64,000 nucleotides of DNA from contig NC_058523.1 of the NCBI RefSeq assembly GCF_904849725.1, positions 112,656,189 to 112,720,188 on the forward strand. Direction: 5' to 3'. A model generated the notes under the pieces. It worked only from the letters and a program-made list of their open reading frames with translations, had not been told where the DNA came from and ran no database searches. A program made the translations under genes and the position numbers. The stretch comes from Hordeum vulgare subsp. vulgare. Lineage: Eukaryota > Streptophyta > Magnoliopsida > Poales > Poaceae. Positions 10,946 through 22,425 of this stretch are shown here, one piece after another. The stretch's first letter is position 1; each line of letters opens with the position of its first letter.

Positions 10946-11954
10946 GGAGTGCAGCGTTGCGATCTACAGGAGTTGGATGAAATCTTTAATGAAGACGAAG
11001 TTTGGACCACGATCAAGGAGCTCCTTGCCGATCGTGCTCCAAGACCTGATGGTTTTAATGGCGCTTTCTACCATTGTGCTTGGCCTATCATTAAACAAGA
11101 CATCATGGCCGTGATGCTAAAGCTATATGTTCAAGATGGAAGGGACTTCAGAAAACTAAACTGAGCACACATCATTCTGATCCCTAAGAAGCCGGATGCC
11201 GAGGAGGTTGGGGACTATTGCCCGATCAGTCTAACTTACAGTGCTGCTAATTTGTTTGCCAAGGTGCTTGCGATCAGAGCCAGGAGGCGCATGCGAGAAA
11301 TCGTTGCTGCCAACCAATCTGCGTTCATCAAGAAGAGAAATCTGCATGACAATTTTCTGCTTGTCAGAAAAGTAGCTAGGAAGGTCCATGGCCGCAGGGA
11401 AGCAGGGCTTTTCCTCAAACTTTAAATATCAAGGGCCTTTGATTCTCTTTCATGGCCCTTCCTGTTTGAGGATCTGAGAGCCAAGGGCTTCGGATGGAAA
11501 TGGATCACCTGGATCGCCATCCTGCTGAGAACGGCTACTACCAAGGTTATTGTCAATGGAGTACCTAGGAAGTCTTTCGACCACGCTTGTGGGACGAGAC
11601 AGGGAGACCCGATATCCCCTCTTCTATTTGTGATTGCCATGGATGTACTCACCTCGATCATGGCCAAAGCGGCCGAGGAGAATGTAGTCAGCTCTTTCTC
11701 TAGCATCCAATCGCTGCAAAGGATCTCTATATACCCAGATGATGTGGCACTGTTTGTCAGGCCCTCTGAATCTGACCTGAACTTTGTGAGGAGTGTCCTC
11801 AATGCTTTTGAGGAGGCTACCGGACTGAAGGTTAACTACACCAAATCCTCGGCCATTCTCATCTGCGGTGATGATCTTGACAAAGCGAGAGTGGCTGCGA
11901 TGTTACAGTGCGGCATTGGAGAGTTTCCACGCAAGTATCTAGGAATCCAACTGG
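10946..11954 (+). pseudogene. LINE ORF2 fragment 2 (reverse transcriptase), broken
   Basis: Reverse-transcriptase domain of the same LINE. Recognisable blocks, in order: APRPDGFNGAFYH near 11037, LIPKKPDAEEVGDYCPISL, the template block GTRQGDPISPLLF near 11595, and the catalytic box YPDDVALF near 11732, where YADD is expected. Stops interrupt it at 11162 (after FRKLN) and near 11423 (after LFLKL). A frame shift accompanies the second stop. It ends at codon Leu before the Copia insertion and continues at 26367. The Ala-to-Pro change in the catalytic box would probably inactivate the enzyme by itself. Confidence 0.88.
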
Positions 11955-13354
11955 TGAAAGTGCGTTATATCGACTAGAGGGGGGTGAATAGGAGATTTTT
12001 AGAATTTCATCACTGAGGAAATTCCTCACTGATGACTAACTTACAGCGGAAACAGTAAAGGATCAGAAGTGCAAAGTTTCACAACAGCAGTTTTTCAGTG
12101 TGAGGAATGTGGAAACAGATTGCACAGTGAGCAGGCACGCAGAAAATAGATGAGGATTAACTAGCGTGAAGAATATGGGGTTGAGGAATTTCACAGAAAG
12201 TCTTCAGCAAATTCTTCAAACAGTAACAGTGAAAGTCATCAACACATAATCTGAGGAAAGTAAGGAGTTGAGGAATTAGAACCCGATTCACAGCGAAGAC
12301 AGTAGTTGATGACCCAGTTCCAACTGCTGTGACAGTTGTACATCTGGTTTGGAGCGGCTTGGTATTGAAATCAAAGGACACACAGTCCCGGGACACACAA
12401 TCCCTACCGTGTTCTCCTTGGGCTAAGAACACACAGTCCTCGCCCAACACTCGTGGTAAGTCTTCAGGCCAGACTTCCAAACCCTCACAAACTTGGTCAC
12501 CCGGCGATCCACAATTGACTGCTGGATTGCTCTAGACCATGACACCTAACCGTCTGGAGGATACACAGTCCTCAAAGGTAAAAGGCTTCAGTCCCACACA
12601 GGAACAACTTCTTCAGTGATGCTCAATCACTTGGTTCTAGGTTTGTGGTTTCGGTGTATGGGGTATTTCCTCACTGATGAATTACTCTCGAAGACTCTGA
12701 GGAATTGGGTTGCTCTTATGACAAGTGTTAGTTTCTAACAGAGCAGCCAAGCAGCTAATGGTTGTGGGGGCGGCTATTTATAGCCTGGGAGCATCCCGAC
12801 ATGATTTGACACTAATGCCCTTAAATAATATGACCGTTGGTGTGGATAAGACCAATGATGTGGCGAGGCTATCGAAACGGTCGGAACCCTCAACTGTGAG
12901 AGTCCTCATGTCACTCGTATTCCTCACTTGAGGCTTTTGGTAGGATTAGACTTGGGTTGAGCATCATGAGGAAATTTATTCCAAAGTGTAACTTTGACCC
13001 CCTTTAACAGTACGGTGTTCCTATTACTCAAGTGTGAAGAAAATAAAACAGAAAGAGTAAATCTTCATGCTTCAAAGTCTTCAAAATGATTTTCTTCAGG
13101 ACACACCGAATTCCTCAATTTCAATATCTTCATGAGGAATATCAATTTCATCGCAGATTCTTCGCGATTCAATTCTTCAGCTTCAGACCAATTTCTTCAA
13201 CCGAAGATATACATTTTTAGGGGTCGATATTCTTCAAATATCTCAAACTCCTCAGTGACTTATAGATCCTGTGTACACTCATAAACACATTAGATACTTA
13301 ACCTATAAGTCTTCAAACCACCAAAATCACTAAGGGGCACTAGATGCACTTACA
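11955..13354 (-). repeat. 3' LTR of SIRE-type Copia copy 1
   Basis: 1,400 bp, aligned by eye over its whole length with 24947-26361 and, more distantly, with 56965-58373. Its minus-strand TATAAATA (plus 12775-12782) is the promoter equivalent. Even this noncoding sequence is full of GAGGAATT and CTTCA motifs on the plus strand. Confidence 0.93.
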
Positions 13355-13372
13355 ATCTCCCCATTTTTGGTG
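13355..13372 (-). promoter_or_regulatory. Polypurine tract, Copia copy 1
   Basis: Read on the minus strand, a purine-rich AAAAATGGGGAGAT directly precedes the TGTAAG start of the 3' LTR. This is the expected primer for plus-strand DNA synthesis. The same tract, as AAAAAGGGGGAGAT, sits at 58374-58390 in copy 2. Confidence 0.75.
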
Positions 13373-13878
13373 GTTGATGACAATTAGGTTAAGTCTTCAA
13401 TAGGGATCAAAAATATGAAGTGGAAATACTCATTTGAGGAATTTGAAATCAAGATTCAGAGAGACTCCCCCTCACGATGTGCATATCTTGAGGATTTTGC
13501 TATTCACAGCAAAGGCACATTGATGATTTATATCATGGAGATCTCCCCCTGAGTCTTGTAAATAATGCATACATGTAACATATAGTATGAAGAAAATGAA
13601 GATGCATGATGACAAATGGTATCTGACGAATTCCAGCATGCGTGCATTAAAACTTGAGGAATAAGCATGCGAAGAAAAATGTTCAAAAGCGTCAGAGTAC
13701 CATCGGGCTTAAGTTACAACAAATTACATAAAAACCTCAGAAGAGCCAAGAGTTTGTAACTTAAATATAGTTTATAAGCCCCCAAAATATCCCGCTTGAA
13801 GACTAACTCTCAAGTTTCTCCCCCTTCGTCATCAAGTGAAAAAAAGGGACAAACTGAGGACTAACGCCCGTGAAGACT

Positions 13879-16800
13879 TCACTTGGCGGTTGATGAAGAT
13901 GTGTGGTGCTTCTTAGGAGTAGTCTTCTTCCTTGGACCGGTGCCAGTGTCGAGTTGTTCTTCATCAGATTCAGCAGTGCGGAATGAAGAAAAGGAACTGT
14001 CTTCAAGGTCTGGAACTGGAATTGGCCTGAACTTCTTCTTGGGAGGCCACGACCAGTCAAAGTCTCGCTCAAAATCCAATTCTTCAAGTTCTGTCTCAGT
14101 CTTCAAATGAGAAAGTGTAGCCCAGGTGCAATCAAAAACCTCATGCAGATAGTGATGGTTAAGCTTCAGAGAGTGCTGTGTTTTAGTGAGGGTTTTCACA
14201 ATGGCGCCGAATTGGCATTTGACCCACTTGTGATTTCGATCCACCTTCTGGTGAAGACTGAGGAGAAGCTCTCTGGTATTCAGCACGCGAGGAGCAATAG
14301 GGCTTGCCGGGTGAGTCTCAGTATCATCCCATGAAGAATAAGCTTCCGGCTCTCTGAACTGTCCATCAAGGGGCCTACGGCCTTCATCAATCACTAACTT
14401 GCCTTTTCCTTCAACTAGCTCGAAAGTCTTCTTGTTGACCCGGATAGGAGGCATATAACCAACATGGTTGTTGCAATCGGTGTGGAAGTTGATGCCTGTC
14501 CTTGTCCTGATGAATCTCATGATCCATGGGGCATATATCTTGTGATCAAAAGGACACATAGCATTGTCGGCCAAAGTCCTCAAGAAGAAATCATGTATGT
14601 TGATAGGAATACCATGGATGATGTTGAAGAGGATATTCTTCATGATGCCTACGACATCTTCTTCATCATCATGGCCTTTGATCGGCGCAAACACACTCCA
14701 GAGATTCTGTAAACTGACCTTGGTTCATACTTGAGCTCGTGGACGAGGAAGGTTTTTCTTGGTGGTTGCCCTTTAGCCAAAGGCTTCATGAGGACTTCCA
14801 TCATCCCATTGGGCAGCTCACGCTCACCATAAAGCTTCACAGCGTCCTCTGAAGAAATTGATACTAGCAATTCACGCAGTAGCTCAGTAGCAGGAGCCTT
14901 GTATTGAGTGTTTTGTGTCATCCAGTCAAACACCCAGGTGTTAATGTCTTCAGGATCGCCAGATATGTGAAGAGTGGCATAAAACTGAAGAATGAGCTCA
15001 CTGTTCCAATCAGAGATGTCTGAGCACATTGGTAGCAGACCAGCTTCATGAAGAACATTGAGGACTGGGACCAGGCATGGAATTGCTTCAATTTCAACAT
15101 GAGGAATATGCCTGTGCTGGAATATCTTGTTTCTTCCACACAGCACAGAGGCATAGTAATTCAGATGTGTCCTCATCCAAAACTTCAGATGTCTGATTTG
15201 AGGCTTATCATAGGGATTTTCGCCAATGAATTACATGCGTTCTTCAAAGAAGTTCTCCTTCTGAAACTATGGTCGCTTGGAGAATGGCTGACGCTGTACT
15301 GGCTGAAGATTATGCTCAGGAACTGGAGGGGAGACAACAATTGCAGTCTCTGGGTTCAGCACAACAAAAGCATTTTCTTGGTATGGTGCATTTTCTTCAG
15401 CATTGTCCTCGGGGTGAGGAATTTCATCAGCTTGGGCTTCAGGCTGAGGAGCTTGCTCATGTTGTGCTTCATGTTGAGGAATGGGATCTGGCTGGGCATC
15501 AGGCTGAGGAATAGGTTCAGTGTGAAGATCTTGCTCAGGTGGAGGAGTTGGGTCAGCCTGTTCCTCATCTTGAGGATTTTTCTCAGGACTTTGAATTTCA
15601 TCAACTTGAGGAATTTCACATCGCTCTTCCTCAGTTGGCTTGGTGACAGAGGCGGCTTCATCAGCTGGTGCACCTGATCCTTGTGCAGTGTCTTCCTGAG
15701 GAATGGAGGGTTGAGGACTGTCGTTAATACGAATTTCTTCGTCAGTGTGTTCCTCAGATGCGGCATCCTTCATTTCTTCATCTGTCCATTTCTCTTGGTC
15801 AGCAAGGATGACCATTTCATAATACGGAGCGACGTTGAGGGGCACAGGGTCCAGTGGAGCATTTTCTTCAAGCGCTTTGAGGCGCTTGGCCTCAGTTTCT
15901 TCTTCTGCTGAGGAGGTCTTTCTCTTTTTGACTTCCTTCTCAGCAGCCCTGATTTTCTTCATGTCTGATGCATACGGAGTCATCTTCTTCACCTTTGAAG
16001 CTTTTGGTGAAGGGGTTCTCTCAACAGATTCATCAGCTAGCTTTGAGGAACCAGCTGGAGCAGAGTCATCAGCTTGCTTTGATGCAGCAGCTGGGTCAGG
16101 GGCAGTCTCACCAGCTGTAGCAGATTCATCAAATGGATTTTCCATGGTGATTTTTTCAATAACCGGTGCATCCACACGGCTTTCTTGGGGTATTTCCTCA
16201 GCTTGAGGAGTTTCATCAGCTTGAGAAGATTCATCGGCTGGCTCTTCAATCAAAGGCTGAGGAGTTGATACTAGAGGGGCAGCAGTCTTGTTGTAGTCAT
16301 CAACAGCTTTAGTGGCAAATTTGATGAAAATGCTTTTGAGACTCAGACGATCAGATAGCTTGGAGTACTTATCAGTCAGAGTCTTCAACTCAGCCTGTGT
16401 TGACACCAGTGCATCAGGCGTCAAGTTGAGGAGATTCTGCTTGAGGAATTTCTCCTTTTTAAGCTTAGCAACCTTGGCCTGCTTGGCTTGATGTTCTTTC
16501 CACTTGGCTCCATTGATGAAAGTGTCCACCATGTGGCTGATGCCAGGGGGAAGTTTCAAATCATCAAGCGGAGTGTTTGGATCCTCATACCAGATGTTGA
16601 TGTAGTCTAGGAGGACCTTCGGGTCCATGGCCAGAGGAATGGCGCTACCAGAAGCTTGAGCTACCCTCTCCCGCTTGTTTCTGATTATAGCTTGCAGGGT
16701 TTGATCATCATATTCATCACTACCCTCTGATGCAGACGGGACTATGATGATTTTGCTGGGGCTTGGCTGTGTTGCTCTTTCAGCAGACACCTGAGTCTTC

Positions 16801-17595
16801 ACAGGAGGTGGTGAAGACATTTTCTCCGAGCTGGTTGCAGCTGGGAGTGAGGAGCTGGAGGTAGCAGGCATTGGCTTCATGACTGGCTTCAGTACTGGTT
16901 TCTCTTGAGGCTTTGGTGGTGGTGCTGAGGATTTTTGCGCTGAGGATTTTGGCGCTGAGGGTTTTGTAACTGATGCCTGAGCTGGTTTCTCTTGAGGCTT
17001 TGGAGCCCTTGTTTTTGACGGCACAGACGTTGGTTGAGGAATGACTGAACCAGACGTCTCGGCGGCAGAGGAAGTACCGTAGTTGAGGCAGCAGCTGAGG
17101 ATTCATTGAATTTCCTCACCGCAGCATCTGCCTGCTTCTTGATCTTACCCAAATGCTTGTCCTTTTCATCAGGATAGTCATCAAGGGTCTTGAGGCTTGA
17201 GGGGTGTGCAACTCGATGAGCCTCAAGTGGGGCCCGTTTGCCAGGAGGCTTCAGAGCGAATTTCTTCGCATACTTGGGAGTGACAAATTTGTATTCCTTC
17301 CACTCCTTTGCCCATCGCGTTCTATCTTCTGAAGCCGAATCTTTCTCTTGGCCATTGTTTCAGATTCATCAGGTGTGCAATAGTCCAAGTAAATATCCTC
17401 AGGGATATCCAAAGTTGTGTTCTATTCAAGTTTATTCCCTCCCTTCTGTTTCCTGTCATCCTCCATTTTCTTCAGCTGAGGATTTTGCTGTTGAGATTGA
17501 ATTCTTGAGGATTCTAATGAGACTTGAAGATTTTCTTCAAGAAATGCTGCAAATGAGTTAATGTGATGAGAACCGAGAGATTCATTAGCTGACAT
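13879..17595 (-). pseudogene. Accessory ORF (ORF3) in the env position of the SIRE-type Copia, copy 1, broken
   Basis: A sense-oriented gene of about 1,200 codons between pol and the 3' LTR. The coding exon begins at the ATG ending at 17595 (MSANESLGS), 8 bp after an acceptor CTGTTCACAG. Order: a short basic N-terminus; a Pro/Lys/Ser-rich section; a conserved block around 'AIPLAMDPKVLLDYINIWYE' and LPPGISHMVDTFINGAKWK; a Lys-rich coiled coil; an acidic Pro/Gln/Glu-rich tract; then a globular domain 15180-14440 (QLNYYASVLCGRNKIFQH type; IHGIPINIHDFFLRTLADNA); and a charged tail ending SSTAK. The largest open piece is 585 codons (17024-15267). Stops occur near 17418 and between pieces. There is no signal peptide or membrane segment, so it does not look like a true envelope protein. 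The globular domain resembles proteins annotated as putative plant transposon proteins; function unknown. Confidence 0.75.
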
Positions 17596-17603
17596 GTGTG
17601 TAC

Positions 17604-17942
17604 CTGTGAACAGAGTATAGTTGCAAACAATTTGGAGAGGTCATATGCGTTCTCAGATTTGAAGAAAATGAAAAAGTTTGACAGTTGAGGAATTTAACCA
17701 GTGGTTGAGGAATTTGCCTAAGCATACTGTTCTTGGGTTCCAGAGTTGTACAGATCCCAAAATTCACACAATTGAGGATTCTCGTGAAAATCTTAGATGC
17801 TTAGTGAAGTTAATCAATGGTGTGGTGATAGGCAGCGTTTGAGGAATCAAGTGCATATCGATACTTGAGGAAAACCAGATTTCACATCGGAGATGTAAAA
17901 TAGTAGATCTAACTTGCTATAAAAATGGGGTTTTTTATTTAC
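17604..17942 (-). other. Predicted intron in the 5' leader of ORF3, copy 1
   Basis: On the minus strand a donor AAGG|GTAAATAA (exon ends at 17943) and an acceptor CTGTTCACAG|GTAC (exon starts at 17603) bound a 339-bp AT-rich stretch. The equivalent donor AGG|GTAATTAA and an identical acceptor are kept in copy 2 (62724-62451, 274 bp). Conservation of both sites in two diverged copies supports a real intron; splicing itself is unproven. Confidence 0.6.
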
Positions 17943-18195
17943 CCTTGAAGGTGCGCACGAAGAACACAGAAAAGTTATAGAGGGAGGCTCTTCGGTGCAT
18001 GTCCAATGCGCCCTAACCCGGCAACAGAGGACGTCTACGGCGGCGACCGACGAAGATGGTCCGACTCCGGCGTGGTTCCGGTGACGAGGAAGTCGAGGCA
18101 GTGAAGCTCTCCTTCGCCGGCGACGAGACTTCCAGCGGTGGCGCTAGGGTTCGGTGCTTTTTGCTGTAGTAGGAGAGCGATGGGGCGAAGAAGTG
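17943..18195 (-). other. Predicted leader exon of ORF3, copy 1
   Basis: This GC-rich stretch follows the TATA box by about 25 bp in the minus direction. It contains GAACCCTAGCGCC, typical of plant 5' leaders. An ATG near 18000 in copy 1 is absent from copy 2, so the leader is probably noncoding and translation starts in the next exon. The matching stretch in copy 2 is about 62725-62970. Confidence 0.55.
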
Positions 18196-18217
18196 TTTGC
18201 TGAGGGGGGTAAGGACA

Positions 18218-18299
18218 TATTTATAGCCAGACAGTTATTGTTGGCGCGAAGAATTTGGACCAAACAACCCGTGCCTCTACGTCTCCGCAGGACACGTGT
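18218..18299 (-). promoter_or_regulatory. Internal promoter of ORF3: G-box plus TATA box, copy 1
   Basis: On the minus strand a G-box ACACGTGT (plus 18292-18299) precedes a TATA box TATAAATA (plus 18218-18225), with a 66-bp spacer. Copy 2 keeps both motifs (63068-63075 and 62993-63000) with a 67-bp spacer, although the surrounding sequence has diverged. The layout is that of an ordinary plant RNA polymerase II promoter inside the retrotransposon, separate from the LTR promoter. Confidence 0.7.
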
Positions 18300-18956
18300 A
18301 GCTCCCGAGAAAGGCGGTGGAGATTGTGGAGATCGCGGCTATCCGAACGTGGGAAGTGGGGTTCAGTTACTGTGCATTAAAGAAACATTTTTGAAGAGTT
18401 GAGGATTTTGTTACATAATCATCAGCTGACAAGGATGCAGTGAGGATTTTGAACAAAGTTTCAAGTAGAACGCATATGAAGAATCGAATAGACTGGATGA
18501 GAATAGCATAGAGGGAAAGTAGGGTCCGATCACATTCACTTAGATGAAATATCAACTTGAAGAAATAGCTATAAGTGAATGCTGTTGAGGACTTGAAATC
18601 ACAGTCTATCTAGTCAAACGAAAGTCATCAAGTGTTTTTGAAGATTTGAGTAACTTGAGGATTTTGTGATAAATTGTCACAATGAAGAACAACTGTTTTG
18701 AAGAAAAACACATTTTGAGGAAATGAAACATTGAAGAAAATCCACTTGAGGAATTTCACGTTGGGCGGTGGAGTGACCCACCATATAAGAATGTTGATTA
18801 CAAACGCCGCATACAATTGTCGTAGGGCCTTGAGAATCAATTTCTTCGTTTATTTCTTCACATTCAGAGTGACATTCTTCATCAGTTGAAGAAAATCGAT
18901 TGTGTTGCACATCTAAGTCATCAATTTTGCATAAGTGTTAGGATGTGTGCATGTTT
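18300..18956 (-). other. Noncoding spacer between pol and the ORF3 promoter, copy 1
   Basis: An AT-rich stretch without an open frame. It contains many TTGAGGATTTT-like words on the plus strand. It may hold additional upstream promoter sequence for ORF3. I see no further feature. Confidence 0.5.
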
Positions 18957-21900
18957 TTACAAAACATTTGAAGATTCTAAGATATTTAGCTCACACCCAA
19001 CTTGCAAAACCTTTTCTCATCCAAGGGCTTAGTGAAGATATCTGCCAGTTGATCATCAGTCTTCACATGGTCGATGAGGATATTTCCCTTGAGGACATGG
19101 TCTCGAAGAAAATGATGACGAATCTGGATGTGCTTAGTCTTCGAGTGTTGGGTTGTATGCAATCTTGATTGCACTCTCATTGTCGCAGTAGAGAGGCACA
19201 TTCTTCATGTTGATGCCGTAGTCCTTGAGGGTTTGCTTCATCCATAGTAATTGAGCACAGCATGAACCAGCAGCAATGTACTCAGCTTCGGCAGTGGAGA
19301 GTGATACGCAGTTCTGCTTCTTTGAGGACCAGCAAACTAGTGATCTTCTGAGGAAATGACATGTACCAGAAGTTGACTTGCGATCCACATGATCACCAGC
19401 ATAGTCAGAATCAGAATATCCTACCAGATGAAGATTGGATCCCTTGGGATACCATAATCCTAGTGTTGGTGTGTGAGCTAAATATCGAAGAATATGCTTC
19501 ATAGCCTTATGGTGTGATTCCTTTGGTTTTGCTTGAAAACGTGCACACATGCAAACACTAAGCATTATATCTGGCCTAGATGCACATAGATACAATAAAG
19601 AGCCAATCATAGAGCGATATACCTGCTGATCAAATTCTTTACCATTTTCATCAGTGCCGAGATGGTCGTTGGTAGGCATTGGAGTCTTGGCACCTTTGCA
19701 TTCATGCATGTCGAATTTCCTCAGAACATCCTTGAGGTATTTCTCCTGTGATATGAAGATTCCATTGCGTTGTTGACGAATTTGAAGACCTAAGAAGAAT
19801 TTCAGCTCCCCCATCATAGACATCTGATATTCTTCACTCATCATGTAAGCAAATTCATCACTGTATCTTTTGTCAATACAGCCAAATATGATATCATCGA
19901 CATATATTTGGCACACAAATAGCTCATTATCATAGGATTTAGTGAAAAGAGTTGGATCGAGTGAACCAGGTTTGAAGCCTTTCTTCATGAGGAATTCCTT
20001 CAATGTGTCGTACCATGCCCGATGGGCTTGCTTGAGACCATAGAGCGCCTTTTTGAGTCTAAAGACTTTGTCTGGATTCTTTGGATCCTCAAAACCTGGG
20101 GACTGAGCAACATATACTTCTTCCTCAAGCTTACCATTGAGGAATGCACTTTTCACATCCATTTGATATAAGATGATGTTATGATGATTAGCATAAGCAA
20201 GTAGTATTCGAATAGCTTCAAGTCTAGCAACAGGTGCAAAAGTTTCATCGAAATATATTCCTTCAACCTGGGTATAGCCTTGGGCTACAAGTCATGCCTT
20301 GTTCCTCACCACTTGACCGTCCTCATCTTGCTTGTTTCGGAAAATCCACTTGGTACCGATGATGTTGTGCTTGCGAGGATCTGGTCATTTGACGAGCTCC
20401 CGTGCGTCATTCAGCTTGAATTGAAGAAGTTCGTCTTGCATAGCTTGGATCCACTCCGGTTCCAAGAAAACCTCAGCAACTTTTGAGGGTTCTGTGATAG
20501 ATACAAAGGAAAAGTGCCCACAAAAGTTAACTAAGTGTGAAGCTTTTGAGCGAGTGAGAGGACCTGGTGCGTTGATGTCGTTGAGGATTTTGTCAAGTTC
20601 TACTTCATTTGCAATCCTCGGATAAGCTGGTTGAGGATTTCGTCTGGGCTGAGGAAGTGGTTCTGGTGCAATTTCCTCAGGAGCATCTTCTTGATTTTCA
20701 TCAGTGATGGGGATCATTTCTTCATCAATTTCCTCAGTGGGAACAATGTCTTCAGTAGGTTTGAGCTTTATTGCTTCCTCAGGAGACAGCTTATCTGGAT
20801 CAGAAGGCAATTGCTCTCTTTGCGAGCCATTAGTTTCATCGAACCGCACATCTGCAGTCTCAACAACTTTGTTGTGATAGTTGTTGAAGACTCTATAGGT
20901 GTGTGAGTCCTTTCCATAACCGAGCATAAAACCCTCATGTTCCTTAGGTGCAAATTTTGAGCTATGGTGAGGATCTCTAATCCAACATTTTGCACCGAAG
21001 ACTTTAAAATAACTTACATTGGGTTTCTTATCAGTGAGGAGTTCATATGAGGTTTTCTTGAGGAATTTGTGAAGATATACCCTGTTGATGATATGGCATG
21101 CAGTGTTGATTGCTTCAGGCCAAAAGCGATGAGGAGTCTGATATTCTTCAAGCATAGTTCTTGCCATTTCAACCAGAGTCCTGTTCTTCCTTTCGACTAA
21201 ACCGTTCTGCTGAGGAGTATAAGGAGCAGATAATTCGTGAGTAAGACCAAGTTCATCAAGATAATCATTAAGACCAGTGTTTTTGAACTCTGTTCCATTA
21301 TCACTCCTGATATGTTTGATCTTGATGCCAAAGTTCGTCGAGGCCCTTGAAGAAAAATGTTTGAAGATTTCCTCCACTTCATTTTTATATACTATGATAT
21401 GCACCCATGTATATCTGGAATAATCATCTACTATGACGAAGCCATATAAAGATGCTGCATTGGTTAGTGTGGCATAGTGAGTAGGTCCAAATAGATCCAT
21501 ATGAAGCAATTCGAAAGGACGAGTAGTGGTCATGATAGTCTTCGAGGGATGCTTGGATCTGGTCATTTTCCCAGATTCACATGCACCGCAGAGATGATCC
21601 TTGAGGAATTTGACTGATTCGATGCCGATGACATGCTTCTTCTTCGCGAGCGTGTGCAAATTCCTCATGCCTGCATGACCTAGTCTTCGGTGCCACAGCC
21701 ATCCTTCTGAGGTTTTTGCTAGTAAGCAAGTGGCTGGTTGAGGACCTGTAGAGAAATCAACAATGTACAAATCCCCTCTTCTTACACCTTCGAAGACTTT
21801 GGATCTGTCAGATTCCATGATGACTACACATCTATATCTACCAAAGATAACAATCATATCAAGATCACAAAGCATCGAGACTGACATGAGGTTAAAACCA

Positions 21901-22110
21901 AGGGATTCAACAAGCATCACTTTGTCCATATGCCTATCCTTGGAAATAGCCACTTTGCCAAGTCCCAATACCTTTCTTTTACCTTTGTCAACATATGTCA
22001 TTTGCTTTAGAGGTGATGGAGTTAGTGGCATATTCATCAACAAGCTTTTGTCACCAGTCATGTGATGTGTGCAGCCACTATCAAGAACCCACTCAGTATT
22101 CTTGGGTTTA
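18957..22110 (-). pseudogene. pol of SIRE-type Copia copy 1 (PR, IN, RT, RNase H), broken
   Basis: In minus direction: a protease-like DSGCTHHMTG near 22080; the GAG-pre-integrase block LWHRRLGHAGMRNL; the integrase catalytic core with D (LLHMDLFGP), D (IRSDNGTEF) and E (PQQNGLVERKNRT), 21560-21170; reverse transcriptase with '[20 protein letters not shown]' and the catalytic box YVDD near 19900; and RNase H with YSDSDYAGD and [10 protein letters not shown]. The end, [14 protein letters not shown], is near 19000. Breaks include stops near 20384 and 20308 and a frame break near 19134. The order IN before RT defines Copia. Not functional as it stands. Confidence 0.9.
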
Positions 22111-22425
22111 TCATCCTGCAGATGAATTAGTACAGCTTACCATCTCATATGCTTCAGATTTGAAGAATATGATATCAATTTCATCAGATAAGAATTTCAT
22201 CATAGCAGAATTAATGGACGTGTGAAATATTTCTATTTCATCAATATTAGCTTGCATCCTAACAAGCATTTCCTCACATCTCCAGCAAATTCTTCAGATG
22301 ATGATTTTCATCTGGAGACCTGTCCTGCAGAAGTGATTAGTTTGATTTCTTTACCACCCACATCTGAAGGGGTGGTAAAGCATTCATCATCCTGCGAGCA
22401 CCATATGAGAAGGGTGGCATTGAAG
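22111..22425 (-). other. Frame-shifted gag-protease junction, copy 1
   Basis: This 315-bp stretch between the end of the readable gag and the protease motif has no long open frame. It most likely carries the gag C-terminus and protease N-terminus with frameshifts. No separate feature is seen. Confidence 0.5.

Noticed and set aside
15267..17024. A 585-codon open frame that could be taken for a host gene
   Set aside because: It lies inside a dated LTR element with target duplication, in the same position as a related frame in a second copy. It is therefore part of the transposon accessory gene.
13879..17595. A true envelope gene, which would make the Copia virus-like
   Set aside because: No signal peptide, transmembrane helix or cleavage-like site is visible in either copy.
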